A DNA stretch of 35,007 nucleotides from contig CAYGVJ010000052.1 of assembly GCA_964353255.1 (NCBI GenBank), forward strand, positions 1-35,007. Reading direction: 5' to 3'. The DNA is from VFZS01 sp964353255 (GTDB lineage Bacteria; Acidobacteriota; Terriglobia; Bryobacterales; Bryobacteraceae). A program made the translations under genes and the position numbers. Position 1 is the stretch's first letter. Every line of letters starts with the position of its first letter. This document shows, piece by piece, positions 24,446-31,523 of the stretch. The notes under the pieces are model-generated. The model worked only from the letters and a program-made list of their open reading frames with translations. It did not search any database and was not told where the DNA came from.

Positions 24446-24658
24446 CTACAGCGCCTTGTAGCAACCCCGCGCCGGATGGCACTCCCAGCGATCCACCGGC
24501 TGGCCGTCCAGCCCCAGGCAGATCTGGGTCTTCAGGCACCAGCAGGCATCGTCGCTCACAGGGACGCGCGGGTCCGCCAGCGCCTCGATAAACAGGCCCT
24601 TCCAGCGGAGGTTTTCGCAGCGCTCCTCGCCCGGATCGCCAAACTGTGGTATAAGCAT
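24446..24658 (-). CDS. 70-residue cysteine-rich protein of the Mo-hydroxylase operon
   Basis: A small gene that starts five bases after the stop of the FAD subunit, with AAAGGGG as ribosome-binding site, so it is the last member of the operon. The product has six cysteines (14, 39, 41, 47, 60, 66), with the pattern CWCLKTQIC and then WECHPARGC. It also has several acidic residues and no signal peptide. The cysteine spacing suggests metal or Fe-S binding, or disulfides if it is exported with a partner. I do not recognise a named family. Its coupling to a molybdenum hydroxylase suggests a maturation factor, an electron-transfer accessory or a small structural subunit. Codon-level features and operon spacing support a real gene rather than chance. 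Confidence 0.7.
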   Translation of the reverse strand: MLIPQFGDPGEERCENLRWKGLFIEALADPRVPVSDDACWCLKTQICLGLDGQPVDRWECHPARGCYKAL

Positions 24659-24663
24659 CGGCG

Positions 24664-25647
24664 CTACCCCTTTCTGCCCGCTACCTCGGCCAGGGCCCGC
24701 TTGACGGCCACGCGCGCAACCTGCACCTTGTAGCCGTTGCGGCTGAGCGGCGTGGCGCCTTCCACTGCCGCCTCGGCCGCCCGCTCGATCGCCGTAGTTG
24801 TAAGCGCCCGGCCCGCCAGCGCCTTCTCGGCCGCTGCCGCGCGCCAGGGCGTGGGCGCTACGTGCCCCAGCACCACTCGGACCCTGCCCACCGCGCTGCC
24901 CTTCATGGTCAGAGCCACCGAGGCCGTGGCCAGCGGCCAGTCCAGCGTCTGCCTCTGCCGGACCTCGTAGGTGGCGCTCCGCACCCCGGCCGCCGACGGC
25001 ACCAGGATTTCGGTCAGGATTTCGTTCGGCGCCAGCGCCGTCTCCCGCTGCCCGTCGTTTTCCGGCGTCAGGAAAAACTTCTCCACTGGGAGTTCGCGGC
25101 CGCCCGAAGCCGAAACCAGCCTCACCCTGGCGTTCAAGGCCACCAGGGGCGGCCCGAAGCTCGAAGCGCTGACGAAACAAGCCTGGCCCTGGTTGCCGAA
25201 GATAGCGTGATAGCGGTTGTCGCCGTCCCGCGCCAGGCTCCGGCCGTCCTTATCCTTAGCCAGCAGGCCGTAGCCCAGGCGGAAATACCAGCAGCGCGGG
25301 CGCTGGCACAGGTCGCCGCCCACAGTGCCCATGTTGCGGATTTGCGGGCTGGTCACGCCCCGGGCCGCGGACACCAGGCCAGGGTACTCGGCCACCTCCG
25401 TGCTGGCCAGCAGCTCGTCTAACGTCACCAGGGCGCCGATTCTCAGCCCCGCAGCCGTCTTTTGTATGCCGCCCAGCTCCTTGATGCCTTTGATGTTGAC
25501 CACCCGCCGCGGCGTGTGGATGTAGTCCTTCATCAGGCTGAGCAGATCGGTGCCGCCGGCCAGCACGTCGGCCTCGCCCCAGCTCTTGCCCAGCAGCCGT
25601 ACCGCGTCTTGGATAGTCGAGGGATTAGCGTAAGCAAAGGCTTCCAT
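24664..25647 (-). CDS. Molybdenum hydroxylase FAD-binding subunit (PaoB/XdhB/CoxM-like)
   Basis: A 327-residue FAD subunit of a xanthine-dehydrogenase-family enzyme. It passes electrons from the Fe-S subunit to an acceptor. Marks include VLAGGTDLLSLMKD (residues 28-41, FAD pyrophosphate loop), SPQIRNMGTVGGDLCQRPRC (100-119, second FAD loop), YHAIFGNQ, and the CO-dehydrogenase flavoprotein C-terminal domain from about 215. CQRPRC (Cys114, Cys119) is the beginning of the extra [4Fe-4S] site known in PaoB-type subunits. The following loop, which in relatives I remember carries two further cysteines, reads YGLLAKDKDGRSLARDGDN, and only Cys157 remains. The ATG overlaps the stop of the large subunit by one base (TAATG). 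Confidence 0.9.
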   Translation of the reverse strand: MEAFAYANPSTIQDAVRLLGKSWGEADVLAGGTDLLSLMKDYIHTPRRVVNIKGIKELGGIQKTAAGLRIGALVTLDELLASTEVAEYPGLVSAARGVTSPQIRNMGTVGGDLCQRPRCWYFRLGYGLLAKDKDGRSLARDGDNRYHAIFGNQGQACFVSASSFGPPLVALNARVRLVSASGGRELPVEKFFLTPENDGQRETALAPNEILTEILVPSAAGVRSATYEVRQRQTLDWPLATASVALTMKGSAVGRVRVVLGHVAPTPWRAAAAEKALAGRALTTTAIERAAEAAVEGATPLSRNGYKVQVARVAVKRALAEVAGRKG

Positions 25648-27788
25648 TAGGCTTTCCTCCCTTCCAGTGCCGCCAGCACTTTGTCCGGGGTGATCGGCAC
25701 CACCGATATCCTCACCCCAAGGGCATTGGTGATTGCATTGGCGATGGCTGCGATTCCGCCGATCACCGGCGGTTCGCCCAGGCCGATTACGCCCCGCTTG
25801 TCATGCTCCGGCCGAATGTCGAGCTGTACCAGGATTTCGCCGATATCCGGCATCCCGGCCACCTTGTAGAACTCCATGTTGGCGTTCAACATGCGCCCGG
25901 TGATCTCGTCCAGGATGCGCTCTTCGCACAGCGCGGCGCAGACGCTCAGGTGGATCGCGCCGAAGCACTGGCTTTCGGCGGTCTTGGGGTTGATGATCAG
26001 GCCGCAGTCCTGGACCGCCGCCACCCGGTTCATCCGGACCACGCCGGTTTCGGTGTCCACCGAGACGTCGGCTATCTGCGCGCCAGCCACCCCGCCGGTG
26101 TTCAGACCCTCTTTAGGGGCCAGCTTGGGCTGGTTTTCGCCCATCTCGGAGATGGTCTTCACACCCAGCTTCTTGCAGGCCGCCTTCCAGAGCAGGCTCT
26201 TGGCGGGGTTGCCTTTAACCTGGATTTTACCGTCCACGGCCTCCAGTTCCTCCGGCGGCGCGCCCAGGCCGGGAGCCACCACCTCGAACAGCTTCACCAG
26301 GGCGTTCATGGTGGCCTTGCGAGTGGACGAGGAAACGCCGCCCACGGTGGTCGAGCCACCGGAGGTTCCCGAGGGCGGGTACTTGTTGTCGCCGATGTTG
26401 ACCCGGATGCCGCTCACCGGCAAGCCCAGAGTCTCCGCCGCCACCATGGCGATGACGGTGCGCGTGCCGGTCCCTATGTCCTGGCTGCTCAGCTCGACCT
26501 CCACGGTGCCGTCAGGATGGATGTTGGCCCGGCACTGGCTGGCATGGCCCGCGCCGCCCCAGGTGTTGACGCCGATGCCCAACCCGCGCTTGACAGGGCC
26601 TTTGCCGGACTCGCCCCGCGGGTGCCACAGCTTCTTCCAGCCGATCATCTCGGCGACTTTATCAAGCTGGTAGCGGTAGACCTCCGGGAAAGCCGTCAGA
26701 TCCGCGTTCCTCTTGAAGACCTCCAACGGATCCATCTTCAGCGCAGCCGCCAGATCCTCGATGGCGCAACAGGTTAGATACGAAGCCTGCGGGTGGTTGG
26801 GGGCCCGCCAGGCGCGCTGACCACTGGCATTGACTTGCACCGCCGTGTGGCTCAGGCGCCGATTGGGAATCCGGGTGTAGACGTAGGGAATTGGGGGCAT
26901 GCTGCCGCCGGTCATGCCTCCGGTGGACCAGGACTGGCTCTCCCACCCGGTGATCGCCCCGTCCTTCTTGGCTGCCAGCTTGATGCGGGCGAAGTGCGAA
27001 GGACGGTTGCCGGCGATCATCTGCTCGGTAGCCCGGTCCAGGAACAGCTTGACGGCGCGGCCGCCGCTGGCCTTGGAAAGCTGAGCGCCGGCCACGCCCC
27101 AGCGGTCCGGGGAGAACTTGCTGCCGTAACCGATTCCCATGTGCTCCTGATGCACGTGGACGTTGGCCACCGGGATCCCCAGCAGCTTGGCCATCTCGAT
27201 GCCGATCGAGGTAACCGACTGGGTGGTGGGCCAGTAGTCGATGTCTTGGCCTTTCCACTCGGTCACCTGGCCGTGGGTCTCCCAAGCGAGGTGGGTGATG
27301 ACCGGGATCCCGTAGAAGCCCTCGGAAACCGCGTCGGCCTCCTTGAAGGCCTGTTCCGGGTCGCCGACTACCTGCTCGGCGGCAGGCTTGGCCCGGGCGC
27401 CGACCTTGCTCAGGTCTTCCTCGTGCACCACGTGAGGAAGGACCTCGTATTCCACTTTGATCTTGCGCAGGGCGTCGCGGGCTATTTCCTGGGTTATGGC
27501 CGCCAGCGCCACGATCTCCGTGCCGGCCCACTGGATGAGGGTCCCCGGCTTGGACATCACCTGGACCGCGGTAACGCCCTTGGTGTTCTCGGCGGCGCTG
27601 GTATCCAGAGCCGTGACCCGAGCGTGCGCGTAAGGAGACGTCAGGACGGCGCCGTAGAGCATCTCGGGGCGCTTGATGTCGTAGCTGTACTTGGCGCGGC
27701 CGGAGGTCTTCACGAAGCCGTCAATACGGCTGAGCCGCTTGCCGATGACCCGACGCTTGTCTACAGGAGGCCAACTGTAGTCAGGCAT
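25647..27788 (-). CDS. Molybdenum hydroxylase large, Moco-binding subunit (PaoC/XdhC-like)
   Basis: A 713-residue molybdopterin-binding subunit of an aldehyde oxidase/xanthine dehydrogenase family enzyme. Domain 1 begins VIGKRLSRIDGFVKTSGRAK and contains YGAVLTSPYAHARV. The Moco-binding regions show HMGIGYGSKFSPDRW (the GGGFGGK-equivalent loop), QRAWRAPNHPQASY, SQDIGTGTRT and GTSGGSTTVGG. The catalytic base is Glu672 in GLGEPPVIGG. Length and domain order match PaoC and related aldehyde-type enzymes better than true xanthine dehydrogenases, but the substrate cannot be read from the sequence. The ATG lies inside the end of the Fe-S subunit gene (8-base overlap) behind a strong AAGGAGGG site. 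It is probably carried to the periplasm with its Tat-signal partner. Confidence 0.93.
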   Translation of the reverse strand: MPDYSWPPVDKRRVIGKRLSRIDGFVKTSGRAKYSYDIKRPEMLYGAVLTSPYAHARVTALDTSAAENTKGVTAVQVMSKPGTLIQWAGTEIVALAAITQEIARDALRKIKVEYEVLPHVVHEEDLSKVGARAKPAAEQVVGDPEQAFKEADAVSEGFYGIPVITHLAWETHGQVTEWKGQDIDYWPTTQSVTSIGIEMAKLLGIPVANVHVHQEHMGIGYGSKFSPDRWGVAGAQLSKASGGRAVKLFLDRATEQMIAGNRPSHFARIKLAAKKDGAITGWESQSWSTGGMTGGSMPPIPYVYTRIPNRRLSHTAVQVNASGQRAWRAPNHPQASYLTCCAIEDLAAALKMDPLEVFKRNADLTAFPEVYRYQLDKVAEMIGWKKLWHPRGESGKGPVKRGLGIGVNTWGGAGHASQCRANIHPDGTVEVELSSQDIGTGTRTVIAMVAAETLGLPVSGIRVNIGDNKYPPSGTSGGSTTVGGVSSSTRKATMNALVKLFEVVAPGLGAPPEELEAVDGKIQVKGNPAKSLLWKAACKKLGVKTISEMGENQPKLAPKEGLNTGGVAGAQIADVSVDTETGVVRMNRVAAVQDCGLIINPKTAESQCFGAIHLSVCAALCEERILDEITGRMLNANMEFYKVAGMPDIGEILVQLDIRPEHDKRGVIGLGEPPVIGGIAAIANAITNALGVRISVVPITPDKVLAALEGRKA

Positions 27789-28419
27789 TTTGCCCTCCTT
27801 TCATTTCCTTGGCGGCCTGCAAGACCGCTCGCCGGATGCCTATGTAGGTTCCGCACCGGCAGAGGTTGCCTCCGAAGCCCTCCTTGACCTGCTCGTAGGT
27901 AGGGCTGGGATTTCGCGCCAGGAACGCCTTGGTCGCCAGGACGAATCCCGGGGTGCAGAAGCCGCACTGGACTGCGTCATTGGCGATGAAGGCGGTCACA
28001 ATCGGGTCGGGCTTGCCGGTGGCGGTCAGACCTTCGACCGTTTGTATGTTCTTGCCTTCCGCGTCGATGGCCAGCATCGAGCAGGCGTACACCGCCTTGC
28101 CGTCCACCATCACGGTGCAGGAGCCGCAGGTGGCCCGATCGCACACCCGCTTGGCCCCGGTGTAGTCCAGGTGGTCCCGCAGCGCATCCAGCAGCGTTAC
28201 GCGCGGTTCCAGGTTCAGCTTGTGGGGTTTGCCGTTGACTTCGAGCGTCACGGGCACCGGGCCCGGGCCGACTGCTTTTGCGCCCGCAGGCTGCGCTTCC
28301 GCCAGCGCCCCTGGTTCCAGAACGCCGGTTCCTATTGCTCCGCTGCCCAGGCCGACGCCGCGGATGAATCCCCGCCGCGACACGCCGGCTCCGGACCTCG
28401 TCTCTTTTGTCGAACTCAC
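27781..28419 (-). CDS. Molybdenum hydroxylase [2Fe-2S] subunit with Tat signal (PaoA-like)
   Basis: A 212-residue Fe-S subunit. The start is the GTG at 28419, which follows AAGGAAGG by five bases. A longer in-frame start at 28485 is rejected because a TACAAT -10 element lies inside that extension. Residues 14-20 SRRGFIR plus the hydrophobic stretch GVGLGSGAIGTGVL form a twin-arginine signal. The plant-type [2Fe-2S] cluster uses Cys93, Cys98, Cys101 and Cys113 (CDRATCGSC, then YAC). The second cluster uses Cys152, Cys155, Cys187 and Cys189 (CGFCTPG, CRCGTY). A Tat signal on this subunit, with none on the others, is the arrangement of the periplasmic PaoABC aldehyde oxidoreductase, so export of the assembled complex is inferred. 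First gene of the four-gene coupled block. Confidence 0.93.
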   Translation of the reverse strand: MSSTKETRSGAGVSRRGFIRGVGLGSGAIGTGVLEPGALAEAQPAGAKAVGPGPVPVTLEVNGKPHKLNLEPRVTLLDALRDHLDYTGAKRVCDRATCGSCTVMVDGKAVYACSMLAIDAEGKNIQTVEGLTATGKPDPIVTAFIANDAVQCGFCTPGFVLATKAFLARNPSPTYEQVKEGFGGNLCRCGTYIGIRRAVLQAAKEMKGGQNA

Positions 28420-28475
28420 GAGTACCTTCCTTTCCGCCCTCTTCGGAGACCGAATCTCAAAAAACTCCGGATGCA

Positions 28476-28484
28476 ATTGTAGCA
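28476..28484 (-). promoter_or_regulatory. Extended -10 promoter of the Mo-hydroxylase operon
   Basis: TGC-TACAAT on the minus strand predicts a start near 28469 and a leader of about 50 bases with the AAGGAAGG site. The operon can therefore be transcribed independently of the MFS genes upstream. Confidence 0.5.
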
Positions 28485-28522
28485 CGTGTAGGCCATGGGT
28501 GGCAGGAGGCGGTCCGAGTGGC

Positions 28523-29746
28523 TCATGGACGCCTGGTGGCCGAGGCCCATGCCGGAATGACTGCGACCAGGGTCACAAAGAGCCCCACGGCCAGAAAGCC
28601 AGGGCTCGAATTGATGAGGGAACTCATCACGAGCGAACTCGCTAGCAGGCCCACACAGTATTGCCCTCCCGCGAACCTCCCAATGACCGAAGGTGGGATG
28701 AGAGTGAGGGTCAGGCCCCAGTAGTTGACCACCGCCAGCCCGACGCCGATTCCGGCCAGCAAGGCGAAAACCAGGGTAGTGTGGGGAAGCCGAAACTGAG
28801 CATTATTCAACAGCGCCCCGAGGGCCCCTACGCAGGCGAGCACGAAGCCTGTCACGACGAAGCGCTTGCGCACCCGCCACGCATCGGCGCCGCCGGCGAT
28901 AAAGCGATCGGCTAGCCAGCCTGCCAGGATGCCCACGAGGCTCCATCCTCCAATACGAAACGGGTTATAAAAAGCGTTTTCATCCAGACGCAGGCTTGGC
29001 TCCTCGCGCAAGTACACGGGCAAGTAGGCGAAACAGGCGAGCCACAAACACTGCTCCAGGACATAGCCGATGAGGATGGCCGGAACCGGCTTCTCCCGCC
29101 AGGAGAACCCGCCGTGACCGTAGCGAGGGGACAAGGCCTGCTCAACCTGGCGATCATCGTTCTTGACCAGGCTCATCCACGAAACCAGCCAGGTCACGCC
29201 TAGCGCCCCCACCGCCAGGGACAGCTTCCGCCAGTCGAAACCTTGGCCCAGCAAGGCGTGGACTGGGGAACTGACTCCCTCGCTGGCCACAAAGCCCCCT
29301 AGGCACAGTCCGAGCGCCAGTCCCCGCTCCCGCTCCGTGCAGTGCAACTGGAGCCAGCGCATACTGCCGGGAAGCAGTATGGACAGCACGGCCGCCCACA
29401 GAATCGCCAGCGAGATGACCAGCGCCGAAGAACCAGCGAAACCGATGGCGCCAAAGGTCAAAACGGCCACGAAAAGACCAACTCCGCAGGGGTACTTCAC
29501 TCCCCAGCGATCCACCAACCTGCCGGCCACGATCAGCGCGACCATGCGGGTCCACAACATTGCGTTAAGCAGCCCACCAATCCCCGCACTGGCCAGTGCC
29601 GCCGTCTTCACCGACTGCGGGTTCCCCGCCGCCTCCAGCAGGCTGGACGACTGAAGGCTGTACAAAGCCATCGCTAAGCTCAGCAAGCCTACGATCACCC
29701 ATTTATCGGCGAGCTTAGTGCGCGAGAGGACGTCCGCTTGAGTCAT
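28523..29746 (-). CDS. MFS transporter, second copy of a tandem pair
   Basis: A 407-residue, twelve-helix major facilitator protein paralogous to the gene just upstream. Shared landmarks are GSMRWLQLHCTERERGLALG, LAGRL-type VAGRLVDRWGVKYPCG, LVKNDDRQVE, GWLADRFIAGGADAWRVRKR and NYWGLTLTLIPPSVIGR. The first helix has lost the family YLDRVNLS motif (here LYSLQSSSLLEAAG), and the GTKIGPAIG stretch is replaced by GGFVASEGVS. It may therefore have another substrate or be a non-transporting partner. The ATG at 29746 overlaps the upstream stop as ATGA, so the two proteins are translationally coupled. It ends 103 bases before the Mo-hydroxylase operon start codon, on the same strand. Confidence 0.88.
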   Translation of the reverse strand: MTQADVLSRTKLADKWVIVGLLSLAMALYSLQSSSLLEAAGNPQSVKTAALASAGIGGLLNAMLWTRMVALIVAGRLVDRWGVKYPCGVGLFVAVLTFGAIGFAGSSALVISLAILWAAVLSILLPGSMRWLQLHCTERERGLALGLCLGGFVASEGVSSPVHALLGQGFDWRKLSLAVGALGVTWLVSWMSLVKNDDRQVEQALSPRYGHGGFSWREKPVPAILIGYVLEQCLWLACFAYLPVYLREEPSLRLDENAFYNPFRIGGWSLVGILAGWLADRFIAGGADAWRVRKRFVVTGFVLACVGALGALLNNAQFRLPHTTLVFALLAGIGVGLAVVNYWGLTLTLIPPSVIGRFAGGQYCVGLLASSLVMSSLINSSPGFLAVGLFVTLVAVIPAWASATRRP

Positions 29747-30987
29747 GCTCGAACCCGCGACGCTCCTGGCGCGTACTTCGTCCGCACCAAGAAGACATAC
29801 GCCGCCACACCCACCAGCAGCAGTACCCACACCGCCTGCATGGCCCCTTCGTAGCTGCCCGTGGCCTGCTTGAGCCAGCCCGTGAGCATGGGCGCCACAA
29901 TCCCCGAGAGGTTCGAGGCGCAGTTCTGCACACCCACGATCCGGCCGATGGCCGCGCCTGGAATGAGCGTCTGGGTCAAGGCCCAGTAGTTGGCCGTGGC
30001 CAGGCCCAGTCCGGACAAGGAGAACACGGCGAAGAACAGCGCCACTGCCTGCGAGTCGGAGCGCGCGCCAATCACCTCCGTCGAGGCCAGCAGCAGGCCC
30101 GCGATGGTGAAGGCCTTGCGCACCCTGACCGGATCGCCGCCGGCGGCGATAATGCGGTCCGCCACCCAACCCGCCAGCGCCGCCACCGTGGCCATGCCGC
30201 CGAAGCTGAACATGGTGTACCAGCCCATCGAGGTCAACGACAGGTTGCGCCGCTCAACGAAATACGCCGGTAGCCAGGTCATCGAGAAGTACACGAAGTA
30301 GTTGTAGGCGAAGGTGCCGACGATGATGCCCCACATCACCGGGCTGGCCATCACCCGCCCGAAGGAGACCGGCGCCGCGCCGCTGGCGCGCGCCGCGGCC
30401 CGTTCGAGCTGGCGGTCATCGTCTTTGGCCAGCAACAGCCAGCCCAGCAGCCAGAGCAGCCCGCCCACCCCGAGAACCACGAACATCCAGCGCCAGTTGA
30501 AGGCGGCGATCAGCGCCGCCGCCACCGGCGCGCCGATGGCCGGGCCGATCTTGGTGCCGGCCATGTAAAGACCCACCGCCAGGCCCCGCTCCTTCTCCTC
30601 GCAGTGGAACCGGATCCAGCGCATGCTGGCCGGCGTCACTACGGATTCGCCAATGCCCAGCAGCATCCGCAGCGTCAGAATCTGCCAGACGGCATCGACT
30701 GCCCCGGTCAGCGCCGAGACCAGGCACCAGAACAGGAAACCCAGCGCATAGGGGAACTTCACCCCGTAGCGATCCACCACCCAGCCCGCGGGAATCTGGA
30801 GCAGGGCATAGGTCCAGAAGAACGCCGAGTTCAGCGCGCCCCGGTGGGCGTCGGTGAGCTGGAAGGCCTTCTTGAATTCCGCCAACGTCAGCACCACCGA
30901 GAGGTTGACCCGGTCCAGGTAGGCGATCACCATGCCCAGGCTCAGCAGGCCCACGATGAACCATCTGCGGGACGTGTTCACAGCCAC
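29743..30987 (-). CDS. MFS transporter, anion:cation symporter type
   Basis: A 414-residue, twelve-helix major facilitator protein of the ACS family (hexuronate, glucarate, galactonate or phthalate-like organic anions). Helix 1 has AYLDRVNLSVVL with the conserved Asp and Arg. Loop 2-3 has GWVVDRYGVKFPYALG, helix 4 has ASMRWIRFHCEEKERGLAVG, and GTKIGPAIGAP follows. The C-terminal half repeats the loop as GWVADRIIAAGGDPVRVRKA. An organic acid is the likely substrate. The GTG start has TATCTT seven bases upstream and no Shine-Dalgarno sequence. First gene of the minus-strand block leading into the Mo-hydroxylase operon, so it may import that enzyme's substrate or its product. Confidence 0.92.
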   Translation of the reverse strand: MAVNTSRRWFIVGLLSLGMVIAYLDRVNLSVVLTLAEFKKAFQLTDAHRGALNSAFFWTYALLQIPAGWVVDRYGVKFPYALGFLFWCLVSALTGAVDAVWQILTLRMLLGIGESVVTPASMRWIRFHCEEKERGLAVGLYMAGTKIGPAIGAPVAAALIAAFNWRWMFVVLGVGGLLWLLGWLLLAKDDDRQLERAAARASGAAPVSFGRVMASPVMWGIIVGTFAYNYFVYFSMTWLPAYFVERRNLSLTSMGWYTMFSFGGMATVAALAGWVADRIIAAGGDPVRVRKAFTIAGLLLASTEVIGARSDSQAVALFFAVFSLSGLGLATANYWALTQTLIPGAAIGRIVGVQNCASNLSGIVAPMLTGWLKQATGSYEGAMQAVWVLLLVGVAAYVFLVRTKYAPGASRVRA

Positions 30988-30994
30988 TCTGTGA

Positions 30995-31003
30995 AAGATA
31001 TCA
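30995..31003 (-). promoter_or_regulatory. Extended -10 element of the first MFS gene
   Basis: TGA-TATCTT on the minus strand ends seven bases before the GTG at 30987, consistent with a leaderless transcript. Confidence 0.45.
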
Positions 31004-31055
31004 AAAGTCGCAGGCCCGGGGAAGCCGGAACCGCCCGAATAGCCGCGGCCTGCTG

Positions 31056-31061
31056 TATACT
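31056..31061 (+). promoter_or_regulatory. -10 element of the small anchored protein gene
   Basis: TATACT predicts a start near 31068 and a leader of about 33 bases with a strong AAGGAGGAGG site. Unlike many genes here, this transcript has a leader. Confidence 0.45.
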
Positions 31062-31100
31062 TGCAAATCTCGGTTCAACAGGTCAGAAGGAGGAGGTTCG

Positions 31101-31514
31101 GTGAAGCTAAAGCTCATAGTCGGGGGCATGGTGCTGCTCGCGGCCTTTCTGGCCGGTTTCGTTCCCCAATACCTCAAGGTCTGGGGGCTCCGTCAGGAGC
31201 TGGACACGGCCAAACAGCAGTTGGAATCTCAGGCCTTGACCTCGCGTCTGTGCGGCTTGCGTGACCAGGGTGCGATGCTCTACCTCCAGGTCGCCCGGAA
31301 CAACTACGGCCTGGCCGGCGAGCTGGCGGGCCGGTTCTTCCAAGACCTGGAACAATTCGCCAGCACGTCAGCGCCGCCGGATATGAAGCCGGGGCTGGAG
31401 GAAATCCTCAGTTCCCGCGACGCGATCACCGCCGGTCTGGCGAAAGCCGACCCGGCCACCCGGAGCGCGATTGAGGCGCTGCTCGTAAAGATCCACGGGG
31501 CCACCAAACGCTGA
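31101..31514 (+). CDS. Small membrane-anchored protein of unknown function
   Basis: A 137-residue protein starting at a GTG four bases after AAGGAGGAGG, the strongest ribosome-binding site in the window. Residues 5-24 form one membrane helix (LIVGGMVLLAAFLAGFVPQY). It is followed by a short coiled-coil-like helix (LRQELDTAKQQLESQ) and a helical domain with GLAGELAGRFFQDLEQF. The topology would place the helical domain outside the cytoplasm. I recall similar unnamed proteins in Acidobacteriota but cannot assign a function. The single cysteine (Cys51) is not in a lipobox. It is convergent with oligopeptidase B, nine bases between the stops. Confidence 0.75.
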   Translation: MKLKLIVGGMVLLAAFLAGFVPQYLKVWGLRQELDTAKQQLESQALTSRLCGLRDQGAMLYLQVARNNYGLAGELAGRFFQDLEQFASTSAPPDMKPGLEEILSSRDAITAGLAKADPATRSAIEALLVKIHGATKR

Positions 31515-31523
31515 GGCGGGGTA

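Noticed and set aside
24659..25180. N-terminal extension of the cysteine-rich gene
   Set aside because: That part is a shifted-frame shadow of the FAD subunit; the ATG at 24658 has its own ribosome-binding site.
28420..28485. N-terminal extension of the Tat-signal Fe-S subunit
   Set aside because: It contains a TGC-TACAAT promoter element and would push the Tat motif away from the N terminus; a GTG with a strong ribosome-binding site follows.
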